A DNA stretch of 64,000 nt. Origin: Sulfurimicrobium lacus (lineage in GTDB: Bacteria > Pseudomonadota > Gammaproteobacteria > Burkholderiales > Sulfuricellaceae). This document shows positions 32,164 to 39,983 of this stretch, piece by piece (position 1 is the first letter of the stretch; each line of letters begins with the position of its first letter). The notes beneath the pieces were generated by a model. That model was not told the DNA's origin. It ran no database searches and was given only the letters and a program-made list of their open reading frames with translations. The position numbers and the translations under genes are program-made. The stretch is from the NCBI RefSeq assembly GCF_011764585.1, contig NZ_AP022853.1:2463501-2527500 (forward strand), written 5' to 3'.

Positions 32164-33675
32164 ATGCTTGTTGCCAACTTCCCGAACAGCCAGCCGCTTT
32201 ACCGCAGCCACGATATCCGCCTGATCGAGCAGGCTGCTGCGGAACTATCGCCCTTCCCCTCGCTCATGGAGCGAGCAGGCGAGGCGGCAGCAGAACTGGC
32301 TGTACAATTATTAGGCAACCGCCATGCGGTTTTGGTTCTGGCCGGCCCCGGAAATAACGGTGGAGACGCACTGGTAGCGGCGCGCCACCTCAAGGCGCGC
32401 TGGTTTCAGGTCACCGTGGTGTTGGCCGGCGAGCCGGCAAAATTGCCGCCGGATGCGGCGGCCGCGCTTCAGGCGTGGCTGGACTGTGGCGGAGAAGTAT
32501 TGCCCGCCATTCCCGCTGACGGGAATTGGGATATCGTGCTGGATGGACTGTTCGGCATCGGTCTGGAGCGGGATCTCGGCGGCATGTACCTGGAACTGGT
32601 GAAACAGGTCAACCGAATGGGCATTTCAGTCCTGTCGCTCGATATCCCCAGCGGCCTCGACAGCGAAACCGGCCAGCCCTTCCGCGCGGCGGTGCGCGCT
32701 GACCACACGCTCACATTCATCGGCCTCAAGCCCGGATTGTTCACTGCCTATGGCCCCGACTACTGCGGCCGTGTTCATCTGGCCACCCTTGACCTGCCGC
32801 CCGAGCTGCTGCCGCCGGTCATGGGCCAACTGATCGGCGCAAGCGATGTCGCCTCTTATCTCAAACCTCGCCCGCGCAACAGCCACAAAGGCATGCTCGG
32901 CAGCGTGGGCGTACTTGGCGGTGCGGAATCCATGTGCGGCGCGGCGTTCATGGCCGCCCGCTCCGCCCTGTTGCTGGGAGCCGGCCGGGTTTATCTCGGC
33001 CTGCTGGCAGAAAACGCGCCCTGCGTGGATATCCTCCAGCCCGAACTCATGCTGCGCATGCCGGACCAGTTGCTGGAGATGGACCTCGATTGCCTCGTCA
33101 TCGGCCCCGGCCTGGGGCAATCTGCACAGGCCCTGGGCTACCTCGAACGGGCGCTGCAAAGCGAGATAAAACTGGTGATCGACGCCGATGCACTCAACCT
33201 GCTCGGCAGCCATGCGGAACTGCAAAGCCTGCTCAAAAAGCGCACAGCAGTTAGCATTCTCACCCCCCACCCGGCCGAGGCTGGCCGCCTGTTGAGTTGC
33301 AGCAGCCACGAAATCCAACAGGACCGCATCGGATCGGCACAAGTGCTGGCCAGCCGCCTCAACAGCCTGCTGGTACTCAAGGGGGCGGGAACCGTATGCG
33401 CATGGCCGGACGAAAGCTGGCACATCAACCCCAGCGGCAACCCCGGATTGAGCAGCGGCGGCATGGGTGACATTTTGTGCGGCATGATCGCCGCATTGCT
33501 GGGGCAGCGCCTGAGCGCCGAAAAGGCCACGCTGCTGGCGGTCTATCTCCATGGCCGCGCCGCGGATGAACTGGTGAAAAACGGCAGCGGCCCGATCGGT
33601 CTGACGACCTCGGAAGTGGCGATCATGGCGCGCACATTATTGAACCGCTGGGTGTACGGCGATGCTGTTGCTTGA
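32164..33675 (+). CDS. nnrD: Bifunctional NAD(P)H-hydrate epimerase / ADP-dependent dehydratase
   Basis: A 503-aa repair enzyme that converts damaged NAD(P)HX back to NAD(P)H. The N-terminal YjeF_N epimerase domain (about 1-210) has AGPGNNGGDALVAARHL. The C-terminal ribokinase-like dehydratase domain (about 220-495) has HKGMLGSVGVLGG, VIGPGLGQS, LTPHPAEAGRLL and NPGLSSGGMGDILCGMIAAL. The ATG at 32164 is preceded by CAGGAG with a suitable spacer; an earlier ATG at 32137 lacks one. It ends 36 bases before tRNA-Ala. Confidence 0.95.
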   Translation: MLVANFPNSQPLYRSHDIRLIEQAAAELSPFPSLMERAGEAAAELAVQLLGNRHAVLVLAGPGNNGGDALVAARHLKARWFQVTVVLAGEPAKLPPDAAAALQAWLDCGGEVLPAIPADGNWDIVLDGLFGIGLERDLGGMYLELVKQVNRMGISVLSLDIPSGLDSETGQPFRAAVRADHTLTFIGLKPGLFTAYGPDYCGRVHLATLDLPPELLPPVMGQLIGASDVASYLKPRPRNSHKGMLGSVGVLGGAESMCGAAFMAARSALLLGAGRVYLGLLAENAPCVDILQPELMLRMPDQLLEMDLDCLVIGPGLGQSAQALGYLERALQSEIKLVIDADALNLLGSHAELQSLLKKRTAVSILTPHPAEAGRLLSCSSHEIQQDRIGSAQVLASRLNSLLVLKGAGTVCAWPDESWHINPSGNPGLSSGGMGDILCGMIAALLGQRLSAEKATLLAVYLHGRAADELVKNGSGPIGLTTSEVAIMARTLLNRWVYGDAVA

Positions 33676-33711
33676 CTTCACCCCCGATCCTGATAGAATG
33701 CGCTTCGTTTC

Positions 33712-33787
33712 GGGGGTATAGCTCAGCTGGGACAGCGCTTGCATGGCATGCAAGAGGTCAGCGGTTCGATCCCGCTTACCTCCACCA
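33712..33787 (+). tRNA. tRNA-Ala (anticodon GGC)
   Basis: A 76-base tRNA with encoded CCA. The acceptor stem has the G3-U70 pair that marks alanine tRNAs, the anticodon loop ATGGCAT gives GGC, and the T arm is AGCGG/CCGCT. One D-stem pair is C-C (GCTC against CAGC), where alanine tRNAs of other bacteria have GAGC. A strong terminator follows. Confidence 0.93.
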
Positions 33788-33793
33788 AACATG

Positions 33794-33822
33794 AAAACGC
33801 CGGTTTCGACCGGCGTTTTTTT
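33794..33822 (+). terminator. Rho-independent terminator after tRNA-Ala
   Basis: A 9-bp stem AACGCCGGT/ACCGGCGTT (33796-33804 with 33809-33817), loop TTCG, and seven T at 33816-33822. Ends the tRNA-Ala transcript. Confidence 0.9.
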
Positions 33823-33903
33823 ATGCCCGTCAAAAATGCAGCGGCGTTCGCTGCATTCTCACCATAACCGCAAGTGTGGTGACGGGCCTATCGTGGATAG
33901 GTA

Positions 33904-36345
33904 TCAAGCAATGCCTTGCACGAACTGTTCAAAGCTTTCCAGCGGCAACGGCCGGCTGAAGAAATAGCCCTGATAGGCATGGCAGCCTACAGTGGCCAGG
34001 AAATCCAGTTGCGCGGCTGTTTCCACGCCCTCTGCGATTACCCCCAAGCCAAGACTCTGGGCCAGTGCCACGATGGTTTTGGCAATCGTGGCGTCGTTCG
34101 GGTCGCTGAGTACGTCGCGCACGAAAGACTGATCGATTTTCAGTTGATCCAGCGGCAGACGCCTCAGATAGGACAGCGAGGAATAGCCCGTACCGAAATC
34201 ATCGAGCGAGAAGCCCACCCCCCTGGCCTTTAACGCATTCATCTTCTCGATGATGTCTTCCACGTTCGACACCAGCATGCTCTCCGTCAGCTCCAGCTTC
34301 AGACGATGGGGGGGCGCGCCGGTGTCCTTGATCACCGTCAGTACCTGATCCACGAAATCGGCCTGACGGAACTGATGGACGCTGACGTTCACCGCGACCG
34401 TGAGATGAGCCATCTCCGGACGGGTGGCCCATGCAGCCAGCTGAGTGCAGGCAGCGTGCAGCACCCAGTGACCAAGCGGCAAAATCAAGCCGGTTTCTTC
34501 AGCCAGCGGAATGAAATCCGCCGGCGACACCATGCCGCGCTGGGGATGCTGCCAGCGCAACAGGACTTCGGCTCCCGTAGGGCACCCATAATCCACCACC
34601 TGGGCCTGATAGTGGAGCAGGAACTGTTTTTCCTTAATCGCTACGCGCAGGTCATTTTCCAGAGCAGCGCGTTCCACCACGACACTCTCCATTTCCGCAT
34701 TAAAGAAATGCAGTGTGTTGCGCCCCGTTTCCTTTGATTTGTACATGGCGAGATCGGCCTGCTTCAACAAGTCGTCGACCGAGGCCTGACTGCCCCTGAA
34801 AAGGGTCGCGCCGATACTCGACGTGCTGTTGAAAACCACATCGTTGAGCTGATAGGTCTGATTGAGGGCGGTTAGAATTTTCCTGCCCACGATCTCGACC
34901 TGGCTGGCAACCTCTCTCTCGTTCGCCCCCAGATTGATCAGCATCACCAGAAATTCGTCCCCGCCCACTCGTGCCACTGTATCTTCTGCACGGACACATG
35001 CCTGCAGACGCTGCGCGACCTGCTTCAGCAGCAAGTCACCCATATCGTGACCAAGGGTATCGTTGAGCGTCTTGAAATTATCCAGGTCGATGAACAGCAG
35101 CGCGCCATGATTGCCGCTGCGGTTGCTGGTCGTCATGGCCCGTCTCAGTCGATCCAGCAGGAGTGTGCGGTTGGGCAGGCTGGTAAGCGGATCGAAATAG
35201 GCCAGATTATGTATCTGCTGTTCGGCCTGCTTGCGGCTGGTGATGTCGGTATAGATGCCTAGGACGCCGATGATCCGATTATCTTCGCCCCGCATCGGCA
35301 CCTTCGAAGTGCTCAGCCAGATGGTGTGGCCATCCGGGGTGGTCTGCGGCTCCTCGAAATCCAGCTTCGGCGTGCCCGACTCCATCACGGCCTGGTCGTC
35401 GGCGCGGTAGATATCGGCCTGCTCGCTCCAGTTCATGTCGTAATCGGTCTTGCCGACCAGTTCTTCAGGTTCGTTCAGGCCGGCATCGTGCGCAAACTGG
35501 CCGTTGCAGCCGACAAAGCGCGATTCACGGTCCTTCCAGAACACGCGGATTGGCGCGTGCTCGATGATGGACGCGAGCAGATCTTTCTGCTTCCGAATTT
35601 CCTCAGCGTTGCGGCGATGCTGGTTCAGCAGCGCACCAAGCTTTGCGGTCATCGAGTTGATACCGTGCTGAAGCTGCCCCAATTCATCCTCGGACGACAC
35701 GGGAATTCGGACGTCGAGAGCACCATCTTCTACTTCCTTCAAGGCCTTGAGGGAAATATCCACACGCCGGGTGATAAGGCGTTGGGCGATGAGAACGATA
35801 CCGGCAGAACTGAGCAGAATAAACAACAGCGAACCAAGTTGCCCCCACAGGGCAATGGAACGCTTCATGGCGCTGAGTTCGGCCGTACTGATCGTGATGA
35901 CCGTGGTGTACATTGGCGAACCGCCCTGGGCGCCGCGAATGTGCATAACTGCCGTAAGCGTGTCCTTGCCCGGAATGAATTCTTGATCGGGAGCGGAATC
36001 GGCCATCCATCGGGCATCGAAGTCGGAAACGCTGCTTGCCAGGCGGCCGAGGGAAGATGAATTTGTAGCCACGATGACTCGCCCATTGCCGCCGATGACC
36101 ATGCCGTTGAGATAGGGGGCACCTACCAGATCGCTCATGATCGATTGGTGCGAAATGGAACTGATCGCCAATTCGTCGTCGGCAATCATTCTGCCCACCA
36201 GGCGCAGGTGCGAGTAGGTGCGTTCATCAATGGCGTTGCTGAAGCGGTCGATGTAAAACCATCCGAGCAGACTGAAGGCGGCCACCTCTACGCAGACGAC
36301 CAGCAGCGCAATGCGCGAAATGAGACCCCAGCGGAACATCTTCAT
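33904..36345 (-). CDS. Membrane sensor with HAMP, PAS, GGDEF and EAL domains
   Basis: An 813-aa cyclic-di-GMP enzyme. Two membrane segments (about 12-32 and 185-208) enclose a periplasmic sensor region. Then come HAMP (about 210-260), a coiled coil, PAS (about 270-390), GGDEF (VARVGGDEFLVM, with the RxxD inhibitory site RAED five residues before it) and EAL (GAEVLLRW, ELTESML, DDFGTGYSSL, KIDQSFV, AEGVET). Both catalytic sites look complete although the EAL triplet reads EVL. Its start overlaps the 3' end of the binding-protein gene upstream by 4 bases, so the sensor region probably reads the state of that protein. Confidence 0.93.
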   Translation of the reverse strand: MKMFRWGLISRIALLVVCVEVAAFSLLGWFYIDRFSNAIDERTYSHLRLVGRMIADDELAISSISHQSIMSDLVGAPYLNGMVIGGNGRVIVATNSSSLGRLASSVSDFDARWMADSAPDQEFIPGKDTLTAVMHIRGAQGGSPMYTTVITISTAELSAMKRSIALWGQLGSLLFILLSSAGIVLIAQRLITRRVDISLKALKEVEDGALDVRIPVSSEDELGQLQHGINSMTAKLGALLNQHRRNAEEIRKQKDLLASIIEHAPIRVFWKDRESRFVGCNGQFAHDAGLNEPEELVGKTDYDMNWSEQADIYRADDQAVMESGTPKLDFEEPQTTPDGHTIWLSTSKVPMRGEDNRIIGVLGIYTDITSRKQAEQQIHNLAYFDPLTSLPNRTLLLDRLRRAMTTSNRSGNHGALLFIDLDNFKTLNDTLGHDMGDLLLKQVAQRLQACVRAEDTVARVGGDEFLVMLINLGANEREVASQVEIVGRKILTALNQTYQLNDVVFNSTSSIGATLFRGSQASVDDLLKQADLAMYKSKETGRNTLHFFNAEMESVVVERAALENDLRVAIKEKQFLLHYQAQVVDYGCPTGAEVLLRWQHPQRGMVSPADFIPLAEETGLILPLGHWVLHAACTQLAAWATRPEMAHLTVAVNVSVHQFRQADFVDQVLTVIKDTGAPPHRLKLELTESMLVSNVEDIIEKMNALKARGVGFSLDDFGTGYSSLSYLRRLPLDQLKIDQSFVRDVLSDPNDATIAKTIVALAQSLGLGVIAEGVETAAQLDFLATVGCHAYQGYFFSRPLPLESFEQFVQGIA

Positions 36346-37634
36346 GGCGCGTAGTGCGGTGTGTCGGCAAAAGATTCCAGTCGCGTCGTCCGCTCCCGTT
36401 CGTACCGAACCTGCTCGGGGGATGCGTGCCCCAGGATTACCTGGCCGCGCTCGGGGTGGTCGACTCGCGGCTTCCAGGTGGCGATATAGATGGTTTGCTG
36501 CAGGTGGTGGCTGACTGGATCGATATAAGCCGCGTCATGCTGCATGCGCTCTTTTGCAGTCCACTTGAAATTTTCGAGCTGCCGTATCACCGCATGGTTA
36601 TCCGTCGTGCCCGCAAGCACAATGGAAGTAAGTAACGCTTTGGTCGCGAAATAGGCGGCGTGCGTCACATCACCGGGAAAATCCAGCCTGGAGTGGCCAA
36701 AGCGTTTCCGGTAACGCGCCACGAAATCCGCCGTTCCGGGCGTGTCGAGATTCCAGGCCCAGGTGATGCCATACAGCGGCCGCGGCGTGCCCGGTGCCGG
36801 ATAGAGCTCCTCCCAATCCACCTCGCCCACGACCCACGATTGCTTTTCGAGCGTCTCCGGGTCGATCTGGGCAAAGAGTCTGATCTGGTTGTCGCCGCTG
36901 ATGTTGATGGCCACCACGTCGGCGGGGATGGCGGCGATCTGCCTGAGGGCTCCAGCGGGGTCGGGCAGTGCTTCAGGCACGACGACTTCTCCGACGACCG
37001 TGCCGCCATATTCCGCAATGTATGACCGCGAGGTGGCTGCACTGCTACGACCCCATGCGTCATCCTCAGTCAGCAGCAGGACCCGTTTGGCCTTGCGGTT
37101 CGCCAAGGCGTACTTGAGGAGGGCGCGGTTGACGTTGGCCGCACTGGCATCGAAAACGAACTTCGTGCGGTGGGCGTTCTCGACAGACTCGGACGGCGCC
37201 GAGGAATTGGTGTTGATAAAGATGACGCCATGTTTCTGGCAGACGGCGGACATGCTCGCGGCAACCCCGGAGTCGATGGCACCCAGCATGAATCCCACTT
37301 TATTCTGGGTGATGAGATCTTCGGCAACCCGGACCGCATGGTTTTTATCCAGGCTGGGGTTACGTGACACGAGAACGACTTCGCGCCCCAGAACGCCGCC
37401 ACGGTCGTTGAACTCCTCGATCGCCATCTCGGCGCCACGGCGATCGGCTTCGGCATGCAAAGCGAAACGTCCCGTGGTGGGAGCGACATGGGCAATAATG
37501 ATGGGAGGTCTTTCGGCGCCAAACGCGCTGCCTATAATTTGCAGCTGAGATGCCTCTTGGCTCTGACTCAAAATAAATGCGGAAAAAAAGCCGAGAAGCG
37601 CGAAACCGGGAACCCGCTGCAATAATTTTTTCAT
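36342..37634 (-). CDS. Periplasmic substrate-binding protein, branched-chain amino acid type
   Basis: A 430-aa protein of the type I periplasmic binding fold (Leu/Ile/Val or amide binding). It has a signal peptide (MKKLLQRVPGFALLGFFSAF), IIIAHVAPTTGRFALHAEADRRGAEMAIEEFNDRGGVLGREV and DVVAINISGDNQ in the second lobe. No transporter genes accompany it. It is coupled to the downstream GGDEF-EAL gene by a 4-base overlap, so it likely acts as a ligand sensor rather than for uptake. I start at the ATG at 37634; a TTG at 37679 is possible. Confidence 0.88.
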   Translation of the reverse strand: MKKLLQRVPGFALLGFFSAFILSQSQEASQLQIIGSAFGAERPPIIIAHVAPTTGRFALHAEADRRGAEMAIEEFNDRGGVLGREVVLVSRNPSLDKNHAVRVAEDLITQNKVGFMLGAIDSGVAASMSAVCQKHGVIFINTNSSAPSESVENAHRTKFVFDASAANVNRALLKYALANRKAKRVLLLTEDDAWGRSSAATSRSYIAEYGGTVVGEVVVPEALPDPAGALRQIAAIPADVVAINISGDNQIRLFAQIDPETLEKQSWVVGEVDWEELYPAPGTPRPLYGITWAWNLDTPGTADFVARYRKRFGHSRLDFPGDVTHAAYFATKALLTSIVLAGTTDNHAVIRQLENFKWTAKERMQHDAAYIDPVSHHLQQTIYIATWKPRVDHPERGQVILGHASPEQVRYERERTTRLESFADTPHYAP

Positions 37635-37770
37635 TGTTATATGTATTTGAAATCCCGGCTGAATTATTGCATATATCAAGTGCCCGTGGGGCCATCGTTC
37701 ATGGGTAACGTGTCAGTCGCTTACCATGCTCAAGCGCAGAAATTTCAACGGCCTATGCCGAGTACCCTTC

Positions 37771-39969
37771 TCATTTTCGCCGCGCCTGGGTCACACCCGG
37801 GATTTCACCCAGCTGTGCGAGCATTCGTTCGAGCTGCTCGCTGCCCGTCACCTGGACGCTGAAGCCCATACGCGCCCGGTCGCCGCGGCTTTGGGTGTTG
37901 ACTGCGGTGACGTTTACCTTCTCGCGCATCATCAGGTCGGAAATGTCGCGCAGCAGGCCCTGCCGGTCGTTGGCTTCCACTTCCAGGTCGACCTCGTAGC
38001 CGCCGGCGGTTTTCGTCCCCCAGCTGACCGGCAGCAGGCGTTCCTGTTTCTGTTCGGGCATGTGGATAATGTTGGGGCAATCCTGACGGTGCACCGACAC
38101 CCCCCGTCCCTTGGTCACGAAACCGATGATGGGGTCGGGCGGCACCGGTTTGCAGCACTTTGCCATGACCGTCATCAGGTCGCCCACGCCCACCACCAAT
38201 ACCCCGGACGCCGACGGCGCAACCGCGCGCGCAGGCACCTGCCATTCCTGCTCCGCCGGCTTGGGCAGATTTTCTTCCAGCACGGCGGCCATGATTTCGC
38301 GCGCCGTGGTCTGATTGCGCCCGATGGCGGCGAAAAGGTCGTCTGGCTTGGGGTAGCCGGTTTTCTGCGCCAGCTTTTCCAGGTTGGGGAAGGCGGCGCC
38401 GAGGCGGTGCACTTCCTTCTCCAGCGCGGCACGGCCTTCGGCCACGTTTTCCTCGAAATGCTGGGCATTGAACCACTGGCGGATCTTGGTGCGGGTGCGC
38501 GTGCTCGCCACGTAACCCTGTGCCGGACTGAGCCAGTCGCGGCTCGGTCCGCCTTGCTTGACGGAGATGATCTCCACCCGCTGGCCGTTCTGCAGCTTGT
38601 AGGTCAGCGGCACGATATTGCCGTCTACCTTGGCGCCGCGGCAGCGATGGCCGAGGTCGGTATGCACGTAGTAGGCGAAATCGACCGGCGTCGCGCCCTG
38701 CGGCAAGGCGATCACGCGCCCTTGCGGCGTCAGCACGTAAATGGTTTCGACGAACAGGCTGGTCTTGAACTGTTCCATCAGTTCGCCGGCGTCCTGCACG
38801 TCCTCCTTCCATTCCATGATCTGGCGCAGCCAGGCGATTTTCTCCTCGAAGCGGGCATCCTGCTTGCCCCCTTCCTTGTAGCGCCAGTGCGCCGCCACCC
38901 CGAGTTCGGCGTGGTTGTGCATGTCGTGGGTGCGGATCTGCACTTCCAGCGCCTTGTCTTCCGGGCCGATCACGGCGGTATGCAGGGAGCGGTAATTGTT
39001 GCCCTTGGGATGGGCAATGTAATCGTCGAACTCGCTCGGGATCGGCTGCCACAGCCCGTGCACCACGCCCAGCGCGGTATAGCAGTCCTTGAGCTCCTTC
39101 ACCAGCACCCGCACCGCGCGCACGTCGTAGACTTCGGAGAAGTCCACTTTCTTGCGCTTCATTTTCTTGTAAATGCTGTAGATGTGCTTGGGCCGCCCGG
39201 TCACTTCGCCATGGACGCCGTTCCTTTCGAGCTCGGAGCGCAGGTTCGCCATGACCTCGTTGATGTAGTGTTCCCGGTCGAGACGTTTCTCGTCCAGCAG
39301 CTTGGCGATTTTCTTGTACAGCTCGGGTTCGAGAAAACGGAACGAAAGGTCTTCCAGCTCCCACTTGATCTGCCACACGCCCAGGCGGTTGGCCAGGGGG
39401 GCGAAGATGTCCTGCGTCTCGCGCGCGATGCGGCGGCGGATAGCCTCGTCGGCATTGGGCAACTCGCGCATGCTCTGGGTGCGCTCCGCCAGCTTGATCA
39501 GCACGACGCGGATGTCCTCCACCATCGCCAGCATCATCTTGCGCAAGGCTTCGATCTGGGCCGTGTTGTCCTTCTTGTCCTTGCCGCTGGCGGCGGTCTC
39601 GCCGATTTCGCGCATCAGGCCCATGCGCGCCACGCCGTCCACAAGGTTCAGCACACCCGGCCCGAAAGCCGCCGCGATCTTCTCGGCCATTTCCGGCCCC
39701 GCGTCCAGACTCGCCTGCAGCACAGCTGCGGCGACGCTTTCCGCATCCATGTTCTGGGTCACGAGAATGGAAGCTGTGCCAAGGGCGTGTTCGAGCAAAG
39801 ACGCGCCGGTCACGGCTGTCCCGTCCGCATACAGGCTGGCGGCAAATTCGGCGGCGCGGCGGATCGTGGCAAATTCTTCGCCGCCGAAACGCTTGCCCAT
39901 CTCCGCCAGCCATGGCTCGAGCCCCGCGCCGGTCGCGGGAATGGAATGTTTGTTCGTTACGCTAACCAT
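37771..39969 (-). CDS. relA: (p)ppGpp synthetase, RelA type with inactive hydrolase domain
   Basis: A 732-aa RelA/SpoT homologue. In the N-terminal HD region the motif that should read HDxxED is AVLQASLD, so hydrolase activity is expected to be absent. The synthetase domain has GRPKHIYSIYKKMKRK, EVYDVRAVRVLV, HPKGNNYRSLHTAV and ELGVAAHWRYKEG; TGS (ALPQGATPVDFAYYVHTDLG), a zinc-finger-like region (MAKCCKPVPPDPIIGFVTKG, HRQDCPN) and a C-terminal ACT domain follow. These are the ribosome-bound stringent-response features. It is 15 bases downstream of comEC. Confidence 0.95.
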   Translation of the reverse strand: MVSVTNKHSIPATGAGLEPWLAEMGKRFGGEEFATIRRAAEFAASLYADGTAVTGASLLEHALGTASILVTQNMDAESVAAAVLQASLDAGPEMAEKIAAAFGPGVLNLVDGVARMGLMREIGETAASGKDKKDNTAQIEALRKMMLAMVEDIRVVLIKLAERTQSMRELPNADEAIRRRIARETQDIFAPLANRLGVWQIKWELEDLSFRFLEPELYKKIAKLLDEKRLDREHYINEVMANLRSELERNGVHGEVTGRPKHIYSIYKKMKRKKVDFSEVYDVRAVRVLVKELKDCYTALGVVHGLWQPIPSEFDDYIAHPKGNNYRSLHTAVIGPEDKALEVQIRTHDMHNHAELGVAAHWRYKEGGKQDARFEEKIAWLRQIMEWKEDVQDAGELMEQFKTSLFVETIYVLTPQGRVIALPQGATPVDFAYYVHTDLGHRCRGAKVDGNIVPLTYKLQNGQRVEIISVKQGGPSRDWLSPAQGYVASTRTRTKIRQWFNAQHFEENVAEGRAALEKEVHRLGAAFPNLEKLAQKTGYPKPDDLFAAIGRNQTTAREIMAAVLEENLPKPAEQEWQVPARAVAPSASGVLVVGVGDLMTVMAKCCKPVPPDPIIGFVTKGRGVSVHRQDCPNIIHMPEQKQERLLPVSWGTKTAGGYEVDLEVEANDRQGLLRDISDLMMREKVNVTAVNTQSRGDRARMGFSVQVTGSEQLERMLAQLGEIPGVTQARRK

Positions 39970-39983
39970 TTTTGAATAATAGC

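Noticed and set aside
37726-39975. A 749-codon plus-strand frame and a 702-codon minus-strand second frame
   Set aside because: Both are shadows of relA, which is supported by full-length domain matches.
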